A model generated the notes under the pieces. It was not told the DNA's origin, made no database searches, and saw only the letters and a program-made list of their open reading frames with translations. From positions 1 to 14,218 of the forward strand of contig JADGCR010000039.1 of the NCBI GenBank assembly GCA_015228895.1: 14,218 nt of DNA, read 5' to 3'. The position numbers and the translations under genes are program-made. Below, one piece after another: positions 7,244 through 14,218 of this stretch. Position 1 is the first letter of the stretch; the number at the start of each line of letters is the position of its first letter. Source of the DNA: Magnetococcales bacterium. Lineage in GTDB: Bacteria > Pseudomonadota > Magnetococcia > Magnetococcales > Magnetaquicoccaceae.

Positions 7244-9481
7244 TCACTGCTCCCCGGTCTTGCCTCGGATCGACCCGTTGAGGGCGGTGCCGGTGCCGAT
7301 CAGGCACTGGCCCGAGACCGGGCACTCCTCCCGGCGGCAATAGGTGTCGCGCAGCGACGCCGGACAGGGCGGATCGCCGTTTTCGCTCCAGATCTGCCGA
7401 TAGATGTGGGCCAACGCGATCTCGTCGGTGGAACAGATGTTCCTCTCCCCGCCCAGCAGATCGTACAGACCGGTGGCGCGCATCACTTCCAGCACCTGCC
7501 GCTTCAGCCCGGAAAAGACCAGCACCATGCCATGTCCCTGGAGTTCTTCGTGCACGCGCCGGATGGCGTCCTCCCCGGAGGAGTCCAGCTGGTTGATGCC
7601 GTCCCCCACCACGAACAGATATTTCGCCTTGGGTTTGGCCGCGATGGCGGCCAGCAGGGTGTCTTCGAAATAGGCCACGTTGGCGAAAAACAACTGTCCA
7701 TCGAAACGGATGGCGATGATGCGCCGGTCGTGGGGCAGATGGGGGTAGACCGCCAGATCCCGCAGGGAGCCGTCCTCGTGCCGCCCCAGAATGGCCACAC
7801 GGGGCCGCATGGTGCGGTAGAGAAACAGCACCAGGGAGAGCAGGGCGCCCACCATGATGCCATGATCGAGGTGGGGCGCGGCCAGCAGGGTGACGATGAA
7901 GGTGACCAGGGTGACCAGCCCGTCGATGCGGCTGGCATGCCAGGTGTGCTTGATGGCGCTGGGGGTCAACAGGCTGGCGGCGGCCAGAACGATGATCACC
8001 GCCAGGACGGCCTTGGGCAGAAAATAGAGATAGGGGGTGAGGAACAACAGGGTGATGGCGACGAAAACCCCGTTGAAAACCATGGCGAACCCGGTCTTGG
8101 CACCCGCCTGGAGGTTGATCGCCGAACCGGTGAAGGAACCGCAGGCGGGATAGGCCTGGAAAAAGGCCCCGCCGATATTGGCGACGCCCTGACCGATCAA
8201 CTCCTGGTTCGGGTCGATCATCTGTTTCGACTTGGCGGCCATGGCCTTGGCCATGGAGATGGACTCCATGAAGGCCACCAGGGCGATGATCAGCGCGGCG
8301 GAAAACAGGGAGCGGATCGCGTCCCATCCGAGAGGCGGCATGCGGAAGGCGGGCAGACCCACGGGAATGTTCCCCACCAGATCCCCGCCGCTGACCATGT
8401 GAACCGCGCCTTTGTCGATCTTTTTGATATGCCAGTGGCGACCGTCGGTCTCGACGCCGGCCGGCGCCGTGCCCTTGAGATGATAGGCGGAAGCCCCCTC
8501 CCCGGAGACACTGATCCGGTCGAAGGCCATTTTGTAGAGCCGGGTCATCCGCGCGCCGTTCCGCGTTTTCAGCTCCTGCATGTCCAGACGGAGCAGATCG
8601 ATCCTGTGGTCCAGATCCGCGACGGCGCGGGCATCGCCCTGCCTGGCCAGGACGCGGAGCCGGGTGGACAGGGCGGTCATCTCCTCCACCAGCGCGGTGA
8701 TCCGCTGATCGGTTTCCGCGTACCCCAGGGTCAATTCCCGCGCCTCCAGGGTGGCGATCTGGTCGGGCCCGCCCTTCTCCTTGTGTTCGAAGTCGATCAA
8801 CTGACTGAGCAGGGTGGTGATGATCACCACCACCAGCACGCTGGGCTTGGCCAGCGGGGGAACCTTCTTGAGGGCCAGCATCAGCGCCATGGCCAGCAGG
8901 GACATGAACAGGGTGGGGAGGTGGGTCTGGGGCAGATAGCCGAGCATCTCCCAGATGTCCTTGAGGAAGGAGTCGCTCCGTCCCTTGGGAATCCCCAGCA
9001 GGGTGTCCAGTTGGGAGAGGCCGATGATGATGGCGGCGGCGTTCATGAAACCCAGGATCACCGGGTGGGAGACGAAATTGACGATGGAGCCCAGTTTGAC
9101 CATGCCCAGGACGAACTGAATGATCCCGACCAGCAAGGTCAGCAGCAGGACCAGGGCGATGAACTCCTCGGAGAGAGGCACCGCCAGGGGGGTGATCGCC
9201 GCGGCGGTCATCAGGGAGACCACCGCCACCGGCCCGGTGGCGAGCTGACGGCTGGAACCCCAGAGCGCTCCCAGGACCGCGGGCACGAAAGCGGTGTAGA
9301 GGCCGAAATACAGGGGCATGCCGGAGAGTTGGGCATAGGCCATCGCCTTCGGGACCAGCACCAGCGCTCCCGTGACGCCGGCGATCAGGTCGTCGCGCAT
9401 GTAGGCGGCATTGACGGGAAACCAGTGCAGAAAGGGGAACAGACGCAGCAGCAGCTTATTGGAGGTCATTGGATTACTCAT
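7244..9481 (-). CDS. SulP/SLC26-family anion transporter with large periplasmic insert, STAS domain and Cys-rich tail (SulP-2)
   Basis: A 745-residue paralogue of SulP-1, sharing GSSRQLATGPVAVVSLMTA, VSHPVILGFMNAAAIIIGL, FMESISMAKAMAAK (E406), IDPNQELIGQGVANIGGAFF and YPACGSFTGSAINLQAGAKTG. A STAS domain lies at about 586-700 (GDGINQLDSSGED). Two additions stand out. About 135 extra residues (232-368) interrupt the TM7-TM8 loop just before GNIPVGLP. Their first half is charged and heptad-like (coiled coil), and the loop is expected to be periplasmic in the SulP fold. A tail after STAS holds four cysteines (PPC...YCRREECPVSGQC). Start: the ATG at 9481, or the in-frame ATG at 9469; neither has a strong ribosome binding site. 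An operator-like repeat is centred about 51 bases upstream. Substrate is unknown (sulfate or bicarbonate are plausible). Confidence 0.92.
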   Translation of the reverse strand: MSNPMTSNKLLLRLFPFLHWFPVNAAYMRDDLIAGVTGALVLVPKAMAYAQLSGMPLYFGLYTAFVPAVLGALWGSSRQLATGPVAVVSLMTAAAITPLAVPLSEEFIALVLLLTLLVGIIQFVLGMVKLGSIVNFVSHPVILGFMNAAAIIIGLSQLDTLLGIPKGRSDSFLKDIWEMLGYLPQTHLPTLFMSLLAMALMLALKKVPPLAKPSVLVVVIITTLLSQLIDFEHKEKGGPDQIATLEARELTLGYAETDQRITALVEEMTALSTRLRVLARQGDARAVADLDHRIDLLRLDMQELKTRNGARMTRLYKMAFDRISVSGEGASAYHLKGTAPAGVETDGRHWHIKKIDKGAVHMVSGGDLVGNIPVGLPAFRMPPLGWDAIRSLFSAALIIALVAFMESISMAKAMAAKSKQMIDPNQELIGQGVANIGGAFFQAYPACGSFTGSAINLQAGAKTGFAMVFNGVFVAITLLFLTPYLYFLPKAVLAVIIVLAAASLLTPSAIKHTWHASRIDGLVTLVTFIVTLLAAPHLDHGIMVGALLSLVLFLYRTMRPRVAILGRHEDGSLRDLAVYPHLPHDRRIIAIRFDGQLFFANVAYFEDTLLAAIAAKPKAKYLFVVGDGINQLDSSGEDAIRRVHEELQGHGMVLVFSGLKRQVLEVMRATGLYDLLGGERNICSTDEIALAHIYRQIWSENGDPPCPASLRDTYCRREECPVSGQCLIGTGTALNGSIRGKTGEQ

Positions 9482-9523
9482 GGCATTATTTGCGGAAGAG
9501 AACCGGTCAAATCTATCCGAAAC

Positions 9524-9540
9524 CATTGCAGGTTGCAACA
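9524..9540. promoter_or_regulatory. Operator-like inverted repeat, site 3, upstream of SulP-2
   Basis: CATTGCAGGTTGCAACA contains the perfect dyad TTGCA-GGT-TGCAA (9526-9538). It differs from site 1 only at two spacer bases. It lies in the 269-base divergent region between SulP-2 (minus) and tolB (plus), about 51 bases before the SulP-2 ATG and about 210 before tolB, so SulP-2 is the likelier target. Confidence 0.6.
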
Positions 9541-9700
9541 CCAATCGATAGCCATAAAAACAATTTATCGAAATCGCAGAAACCCCATTTTTTTCTATGG
9601 CGACTTCCGGTGTGCGCGAGCGCTCACGGAACCATTTTAAAAAAAACGTCCCCCCAGGGTGTGTAACGCAAGTAAAAGGGGTGGGCATTGTCGCAGAATG

Positions 9701-9709
9701 TGCTATACT
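9701..9709 (+). promoter_or_regulatory. Candidate extended -10 promoter of tolB
   Basis: TGCTATACT combines a TGn extension with TATACT (five of six consensus bases), about 41 bases before the tolB ATG. No convincing -35 hexamer lies 16-18 bases upstream, so this would be an extended -10 promoter. Confidence 0.45.
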
Positions 9710-9750
9710 CCCGGTTTCGGTTCAAACCCAAGCGCAAAACGGATGCCTTC

Positions 9751-11094
9751 ATGAAGCACTTCACAAACCGACTCTTGCCGGCCTGCATAATGCTGTTGCT
9801 CGCCGGGGTGGCTGCCCTCCTCGGGAGTGGCGCGGCTCACGCGGGGCTGCAAATCGACATCTCCAAGGGAGGGTTGCAACCGCTGCCCATCGCCATTCCC
9901 CAGTTTCTGGACCAGACCCCGGATGGCCGGCCCAATCCCGCCGGCGCCATGGGCAACCGCATCGCGGATGTGGTGGCCGCCGACCTGGAGCGTTCCGGAC
10001 TCTTCCAGATCCTGGAACGCAAGGGGTTTCTGCAGGATCCGGTCAACCTCTGGCAACAGGGACCCAACTTCAAGGACTGGCGCATCATCGGGGCCGAGGC
10101 CGTGGTCTCCGGAGCGGTCACGGACAGCGCCGGCGAGGTGGCCGCGGATTTCTTCCTCCACGATGTCTTCAAGGGAGCGCCGGTGGGCAAGGGCCAGCGT
10201 TTTTCCGCGCCGAAAAAGGATTGGCACATGGTGGCCCATCGCATCGCGGACGAAATCTATTCCCGCCTCACCGGGGAGGCGGGTTACTTCTCCTCGCGCA
10301 TCGTCTTCGTGGCCCAGAAGGGAGAAAAGAAGTGGCTTTCCATCATGGACCAGGACGGACTCAACCGGACCGACATGACCGAGGGCCGCTCCCTGGTGCT
10401 GACCCCGCGTTTCTCCCCCAACGGGGAAAACCTCTTCTTCATCTCCTACGTCTCCGGTGAGCCGCGCATTTACAAATGGGAACTGTATACCGGCAAAAAG
10501 ATGCTGGTGGAGGACTTTCCCGGACTCAACAGCGCCCCCTCCTGGTCCCCGGACGGCACCCGCATGACCATGACCCTCAACAAGGACGGCAACCCGGAGA
10601 TCTACGTCAAGAATCTCTCCACCGGACAACTCTCCCGCCTGACCCAGAATGCCGGCATCGACACCTCCCCCTCCTGGTCTCCGGACGGACGACGCATCGT
10701 TTTCAATTCGGACCGTGGGGGTTCTCCGCAGATTTACACCATGAACGCCGACGGTTCCAGCCAGACCCGCATCACCTTCAGCGGCAACTACAACGCCGCT
10801 CCCGCCTGGTCCCCCCGGGGAGACCTCATCGCCTTCGTCAAGGGTGGCGGCGGCGGGTTCGGCATCGCGGTCATCAACCCGCAGGGCAACCAGGAACGCA
10901 ATCTGACCAGCTCCTGGATGGACGAGTCGCCGGCCTGGGCGCCCAATGGACGGGTCATCGCCTTCACCCGCGAAATCCAGGGAAAAGGGTCCCATCTTTA
11001 CACCATCGACCTGACCGGACAGAATGAAAGGATCGTCCCCATGGACCCGGATATCCAGGCTTCGGACCCCTCCTGGTCCCCGTTGATCAAATAA
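9751..11094 (+). CDS. tolB: Tol-Pal system periplasmic protein TolB
   Basis: A 447-residue precursor with a Sec signal peptide (MKHFTNRLLPACIML... ending GSGAAHA) and likely cleavage before GLQIDIS. The mature protein has the N-terminal TolB domain (about 32-165: IAIPQFLDQ, ADVVAADLERSGLFQIL) and a six-bladed beta-propeller with the family repeat WSPDG/FSPNG, e.g. SAPSWSPDGTRM, TSPSWSPDGRRIVFNSDRGG, AAPAWSPRGDLIAF and ESPAWAPNGRVIAFTRE. TolB works in the periplasm with Pal and TolA to keep the outer membrane attached during division. The frame is open back to a TTG at 9688, but the ATG at 9751 starts exactly at a proper signal peptide. Pal and CpoB genes follow. The tolQRA genes that normally precede tolB are absent: here the upstream neighbour is the divergent SulP-2 gene. 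Confidence 0.96.
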   Translation: MKHFTNRLLPACIMLLLAGVAALLGSGAAHAGLQIDISKGGLQPLPIAIPQFLDQTPDGRPNPAGAMGNRIADVVAADLERSGLFQILERKGFLQDPVNLWQQGPNFKDWRIIGAEAVVSGAVTDSAGEVAADFFLHDVFKGAPVGKGQRFSAPKKDWHMVAHRIADEIYSRLTGEAGYFSSRIVFVAQKGEKKWLSIMDQDGLNRTDMTEGRSLVLTPRFSPNGENLFFISYVSGEPRIYKWELYTGKKMLVEDFPGLNSAPSWSPDGTRMTMTLNKDGNPEIYVKNLSTGQLSRLTQNAGIDTSPSWSPDGRRIVFNSDRGGSPQIYTMNADGSSQTRITFSGNYNAAPAWSPRGDLIAFVKGGGGGFGIAVINPQGNQERNLTSSWMDESPAWAPNGRVIAFTREIQGKGSHLYTIDLTGQNERIVPMDPDIQASDPSWSPLIK

Positions 11095-11129
11095 AATGGG
11101 ATGGCATGGAATTTGCGTAATTTTTTTGG

Positions 11130-11158
11130 TTGACCTGGACGTTTTTGTCGTTTACAAA
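11130..11158 (+). promoter_or_regulatory. Sigma70-type promoter candidate for pal
   Basis: TTGACC (11130-11135) and TACAAA (11153-11158) are separated by exactly 17 bases, with a T-run (11121-11127) upstream. It lies in the 222-base tolB-pal gap and would give pal-cpoB-queC-tilS its own transcript with a leader of about 150 bases. Confidence 0.55.
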
Positions 11159-11222
11159 TAGTCGCTGGATCAACGATTATCGGAACTTCATCGAGGTGTG
11201 AAATTCTGTTTCATATAGGAGC

Positions 11223-11254
11223 GGGCGCCTTTCCGAATGGAACAGGGCGCGCCC
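11223..11254 (+). other. Hairpin in the pal leader
   Basis: GGGCGC (11223-11228) can pair with GCGCCC (11249-11254). Inside it TTCC-GAAT-GGAA (11231-11242) forms a second short stem. There is no following T-run, so it is not an evident terminator. It may affect stability or translation of the pal mRNA. Confidence 0.35.
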
Positions 11255-11316
11255 CACCGTTTGCAACCTGCACATCAAATATACTCCATCACTGCTTCAA
11301 CGAGGATTCAACCATC

Positions 11317-11856
11317 ATGATCACGAAACGTTTCAATTTTCTGGCTGTCACCTTGCTCTCCCTGGGTCTGTTGTCAGGCTGCGGTTCCGTACCCGAAGGC
11401 TCCCCGGACGCCGGACAGGCCAACGCCGCCGGAGCGACCGGCGATGACGGGCGCGCTCTGGGACGGACCGACGGCTCCTCCGGTTTTCTCGATGGCCGGG
11501 GCAATCCCAACGATCCTTCCGGTCGTGGCGCGGGCGGCGAACCGGAGCATCGGGTCTATTTCGACCTGAACTCCGACCTCGTTTCCCCACGCGCGGCTGA
11601 AGTGCTCGCCCACAACGCCCGCTGGCTGGGCAAGCGCAACGTCACCATCGAGGGTCACTGCGACGAACGGGGCACACGGGAATACAACCTGGCCCTCGGT
11701 CAAAAGCGCGCCGACGCCGCCAAGCAGTACCTGATCTCCCAGGGCGTGGAAGCCTCCCGCATCAAGACCGTGAGCTACGGCAAGGAACGGCCTCTGGTCA
11801 ATGGACACAACGAAGCCGCCTGGGGCAAGAACCGTCGCGCGGAACTCGTCCCCTAA
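11317..11856 (+). CDS. pal: Peptidoglycan-associated lipoprotein Pal
   Basis: The 179-residue precursor carries a lipoprotein signal peptide ending in the lipobox LLSGC (lipidated Cys22). A Gly/Asp-rich flexible linker (about 25-75) follows, then an OmpA-like peptidoglycan-binding domain (about 78-179). Family motifs visible: VYFDLNSDLV, IEGHCDERGTREYNLALGQKRA (111-132, diaminopimelate-contacting D and R residues) and the closing KNRRAEL. Pal anchors the outer membrane to the cell wall and interacts with TolB, encoded just upstream. GAGG at 11302-11305 precedes the ATG with a rather long spacer of 11 bases. The cpoB gene follows after 34 bases with no terminator seen between them, so the two are probably co-transcribed from the promoter at 11130-11158. 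Confidence 0.97.
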   Translation: MITKRFNFLAVTLLSLGLLSGCGSVPEGSPDAGQANAAGATGDDGRALGRTDGSSGFLDGRGNPNDPSGRGAGGEPEHRVYFDLNSDLVSPRAAEVLAHNARWLGKRNVTIEGHCDERGTREYNLALGQKRADAAKQYLISQGVEASRIKTVSYGKERPLVNGHNEAAWGKNRRAELVP

Positions 11857-11890
11857 AACCAGACAACCCGGTTATTGAACAGGGAATCTC

Positions 11891-12817
11891 ATGGGCAACA
11901 TGGTGTCTCGTCACGGTTTCAAACACGCCACGGGTCTGCGCAATCTGGCGGCCTGTGGCGTGGTTGCCATGCTGTCGGGGTGCAACGGCCTCGGCTCTCC
12001 CCCAGAGGGGGCCGAGGGAGCGCCCAAACCCGAATGGGCCATCCGGGTCGCCGAAATGTCGGAGCGGGTGAACCAGGTGGAGCAATCCCAGCGGGCCGTT
12101 CTCTCCGAAATCAACAACCGCCTTTCCCTGCTGGAAAAACAGATGGGGTCCCTGCAGGGCAACATCGAGGAGCTGCGTCACGAGAACAAAAATCTGACGG
12201 AGCGCCTGGACCTGCTGCCCCCACCGGAACCCAAATCAGCCCATCCCGCCCCGACCGCCCTGGCCACGGAACCCGCCCAGGAAACCCCCGCGGCGGAGAC
12301 CGCCAAACCGGCCGCGCCCGTGGCGGCGATCCCCCCCGCGACGACGGCGCCTCCAGCCGCGCCCGCGGTCGCTCCACCCCCGGCCGCCGCGCCTCCGCCA
12401 CCCGTCATCAAGAGTTCCACACCCGTGGCACCCCCGAAGGACGCATACGAGGCCGCTTTCCTGCTGCTCAAACAGAACAAGTTCGAAGAGTCCCTGACCG
12501 CCTTCCAGAACTACCTCAAGGCCTCCCCCAAGGACAAGATGGCGGACAACGCCCAATACTGGATCGGCGAACTGCATTATGCCCAGCGTCGTTTTCCCGA
12601 AGCGCTGATGGCCTTCAACCAGGTTCTGCTCCGTTGGCCCACCAGTTCCAAGGTGCCCGACAGCCTGTTGAAGATCGGATTCGCCTTCTATGAGCTGAAC
12701 GACATGGAGAACGCCAACAACAGTCTGTTGCGTCTGGTCAAGGATTTCCCCAACTCCTCCTCCGCGACCGTCGCCAAACCCCGTTTGGCTCTGATCAAAC
12801 AAAAACTGGGGCGTTGA
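11891..12817 (+). CDS. cpoB: Cell division coordinator CpoB (YbgF), predicted lipoprotein form
   Basis: A 308-residue protein with the CpoB/YbgF layout: signal sequence, an N-terminal coiled coil (about 50-108, the trimerising region in the family), a long Pro/Ala-rich linker (about 109-183) and C-terminal TPR repeats (about 184-305: [58 protein letters not shown]). CpoB links the Tol system to peptidoglycan synthesis during division. The signal sequence ends AMLSGCN, a credible lipobox with Cys31, whereas E. coli CpoB is a soluble periplasmic protein. AGGGA lies 5 bases before the ATG at 11891; an in-frame ATG at 11900 is possible. The TGA overlaps the TTG from which queC may start. Confidence 0.93.
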   Translation: MGNMVSRHGFKHATGLRNLAACGVVAMLSGCNGLGSPPEGAEGAPKPEWAIRVAEMSERVNQVEQSQRAVLSEINNRLSLLEKQMGSLQGNIEELRHENKNLTERLDLLPPPEPKSAHPAPTALATEPAQETPAAETAKPAAPVAAIPPATTAPPAAPAVAPPPAAAPPPPVIKSSTPVAPPKDAYEAAFLLLKQNKFEESLTAFQNYLKASPKDKMADNAQYWIGELHYAQRRFPEALMAFNQVLLRWPTSSKVPDSLLKIGFAFYELNDMENANNSLLRLVKDFPNSSSATVAKPRLALIKQKLGR

Positions 12818-13494
12818 TTTTGCGTCCCAGGGCGGTGGTGCTCCTCTCCGGAGGCATGGATTCGGCTGTCTGTTTGCGGGTGGCCCATGCCGAGGGGTTC
12901 GAGCTCTACCCCATCACCTTCCGCTACGGACAGCGACACAACGGAGAGATCGCCGCCGCGGAGCGCATCGTCAAAAGTCTGCCGGTGGCCCACTGGATGA
13001 CCCTGGAGGTGCCACTGGATCGCTTCGGCGGTTCCGCCCTCACCGACCCGGCCTGGACACCCCGCAAGGGTGGACCGGACAGTGCCATACCCCTGACCTA
13101 TGTGCCCGCCCGCAACACGGTCTTTCTCTCCCTCGCGTTGGCCTGGGCCGAAACCCTGGGCGCCAGGGACCTGTTCATCGGGGTCAACGCCGTGGACTAT
13201 TCCGGTTACCCGGACTGTCGTCCCGAATACATCGCCGCGTTCGAAAGGCTGGCCAATCTGGCCACGCGGGATGGCGTGACCGGCCACTCTTTCCGCATTC
13301 GCGCGCCGTTGCAGAATCTCTCCAAGGGCGAGATCATTCGCAAGGGTCTGGAACTGGGGGTGGATTTCAACCTGACCCGCTCCTGCTACGATCCGGATTC
13401 TGCCGATCGGGCCTGCGGGGCTTGCGACGCCTGCCGGCTGCGACTGGCCGGCTTCGCCGCCGCCCAACGAACGGATCCGGTGGCATACCGATAA
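12814..13494 (+). CDS. queC: 7-cyano-7-deazaguanine synthase QueC
   Basis: QueC converts 7-carboxy-7-deazaguanine to preQ0 with ATP and ammonia, a step in queuosine synthesis. The 226-residue protein has the PP-loop SGGMDS (12-17), the [15 protein letters not shown] segment, [33 protein letters not shown], and a C-terminal Zn site formed by C191, C201, C204 and C207 (CYDP...CGACDAC). Length is typical. No ATG is available near the N-terminus. The TTG at 12814 overlaps the cpoB stop codon. The second in-frame TTG at 12820 sits 8 bases after GGGG (12808-12811) and may be the true start. Either way the gene is tightly coupled to cpoB. The tilS ATG follows 3 bases after its stop. Confidence 0.95.
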   Translation: MILRPRAVVLLSGGMDSAVCLRVAHAEGFELYPITFRYGQRHNGEIAAAERIVKSLPVAHWMTLEVPLDRFGGSALTDPAWTPRKGGPDSAIPLTYVPARNTVFLSLALAWAETLGARDLFIGVNAVDYSGYPDCRPEYIAAFERLANLATRDGVTGHSFRIRAPLQNLSKGEIIRKGLELGVDFNLTRSCYDPDSADRACGACDACRLRLAGFAAAQRTDPVAYR

Positions 13495-13497
13495 TTC

Positions 13498-14218
13498 ATG
13501 GCCATCGATCCCCTGGTCCAACGTCTGCGCCGGGAAGCCAACCCCCTGTTTTGCCACCAGCCGAACACGGTGCTGGGCCTCTCCGGGGGGGGGGACTCGA
13601 TGGCTTTGCTCCACCTGCTTCTGGCCAGCGGACTGCTCCCGCGGGAACGGCTGACCGTGGCCCACTTCAATCACAATCTCCGCGCCGACGCCCACATGGA
13701 CGTCCAGTTCACCCGGGAGATCGCCCGGAAACTCCAACTGAACTACACAACCACCACCTGGACCGCGCCCCATGGCGCGGGAAACCTGCCGGCGCTGGCC
13801 CGCGCCGCCCGCTACGGCTTTCTGGTCGAAACCGCGCGCCGGGTCGCAGCCCCCCTCCTGGCCACAGCGCACCACATGGACGATCAGGCCGAAACCTTCC
13901 TGGAACGACTCGCCCGGGGCAGCGGCGCCAGGGGACTCGGCGCCATGGCCCCGTCCCGGCCCCTGACACCGGAGGTCACCCTGGTCCGGCCCTTGCTCTG
14001 CTTTCGCCACCAGGAGCTGCTCCATTGGCTGACCCGGAGGGAGATCCCCTGGATGGAGGACCCGAGCAATCACAACCCCCACTTTCTGCGCGCCCGCATC
14101 CGCGGCCAACTGCTCCCCTGTCTGCAGGCCGCCCTGCATCGGGACCCCACCCCCCAACTGGCGGAAACCGCCCGCCGCATGGCCCACACCCACGACGCCC
14201 TGGAGTGGTCCCTGGACC
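13498..14218 (+). CDS. tilS: tRNA(Ile)-lysidine synthase TilS, 3' end outside the window
   Basis: TilS attaches lysine to C34 of the tRNA-Ile CAU anticodon so that it reads AUA. The 240 codons present give MAIDPLVQRLRREA, the PP-loop LSGGGDSMALL (29-34 for SGGGDS), VAHFNHNLRADA, ATAHHMDDQAETFLERLARG, and the N-terminal-domain end motifs WMEDPSNHNPHFLRARIR. These are the conserved TilS blocks in the correct order, and the frame stays open to the last base. The ATG is 3 bases after the queC stop. A clear ribosome binding site is lacking, so translation probably depends on coupling. The glycines of the P-loop are encoded by an unbroken run of ten G (13585-13594). The C-terminal domains are beyond the window. 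Confidence 0.94.
   Translation, partial: MAIDPLVQRLRREANPLFCHQPNTVLGLSGGGDSMALLHLLLASGLLPRERLTVAHFNHNLRADAHMDVQFTREIARKLQLNYTTTTWTAPHGAGNLPALARAARYGFLVETARRVAAPLLATAHHMDDQAETFLERLARGSGARGLGAMAPSRPLTPEVTLVRPLLCFRHQELLHWLTRREIPWMEDPSNHNPHFLRARIRGQLLPCLQAALHRDPTPQLAETARRMAHTHDALEWSLD

Noticed and set aside
9478..9555. 25-codon minus-strand ORF ending in an ATGA overlap with the SulP-2 start, similar to the arrangement before the NuoM-like gene
   Set aside because: It has no ribosome binding site and contains operator site 3, so the stretch is more likely promoter DNA; the overlap may be chance.
7406..9640. Long plus-strand open frame antisense to SulP-2
   Set aside because: Its composition mirrors the transporter codons; no recognisable domain. 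SulP-2 on the minus strand is certain.
11095..11130. Possible terminator after tolB because of the T-run at 11121-11127
   Set aside because: No stable stem precedes the T-run; it fits better as AT-rich DNA upstream of the pal promoter.
12688..14193. Long minus-strand open frame over queC and tilS
   Set aside because: Antisense to two enzymes with intact catalytic motifs; no independent support.
1..14218. CRISPR arrays, tRNA or rRNA genes, insertion sequences
   Set aside because: No regularly spaced repeats, no tRNA-like cloverleaf sequence, no transposase-like ORF or terminal inverted repeats were seen by eye.

Overview
The window is GC-rich chromosomal DNA from a Gram-negative, proteobacterium-like organism. 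The evidence is an outer-membrane tolB-pal-cpoB cluster with two lipoproteins, signal peptides, NtrC-type regulation and queuosine/tRNA-modification housekeeping genes. The order tolB-pal-cpoB-queC-tilS looks like conserved core genome. The lineage cannot be fixed from sequence alone; a deep-branching alphaproteobacterial or magnetococcal origin is only a guess.

Left part (1-4103, mostly minus strand). The first ~120 bases hold what looks like the 5' stump of a NYN-domain (LabA/DUF88-like) gene, cut off after about 28 codons. A minus-strand operon then reads leftward from 4103: a 36-residue small protein, a UspA-like protein starting directly after its stop (TGA-GTG), a SulP/SLC26 anion transporter with STAS domain, a 26-codon small ORF with a strong ribosome binding site, and a stand-alone NuoM-like proton-translocating subunit coupled to it by an ATGA overlap. 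No other complex I genes are present. SulP plus a NuoM-type subunit invites the hypothesis of an energised anion (bicarbonate or sulfate) uptake module, but the substrate cannot be read from the sequence.

Middle (4104-9481). A 313-base divergent intergenic region leads into a plus-strand two-component system: a membrane histidine kinase with a helical periplasmic sensor, and an NtrC-family response regulator with an intact GAFTGA motif. Convergent to it lies a second SulP gene on the minus strand. It differs from the first by a ~135-residue, partly coiled-coil insert in the predicted TM7-TM8 periplasmic loop and by a four-cysteine tail after the STAS domain.

The same 17-bp near-palindrome (CMTTGCANNNTGCAACA) occurs twice in the intergenic region between the first operon and the kinase gene, and once just upstream of the second SulP gene. 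This suggests that the transport genes and the two-component genes form one regulon. The two-component system is the obvious, unproven, candidate regulator.

Right part (9482-14218, plus strand). tolB has an extended -10 promoter candidate. pal has its own good sigma70 promoter candidate and a structured leader. cpoB, here predicted to be a lipoprotein, follows, then queC, which lacks an ATG and overlaps the cpoB stop, and finally tilS, truncated by the window edge. tolQRA is not in this window.
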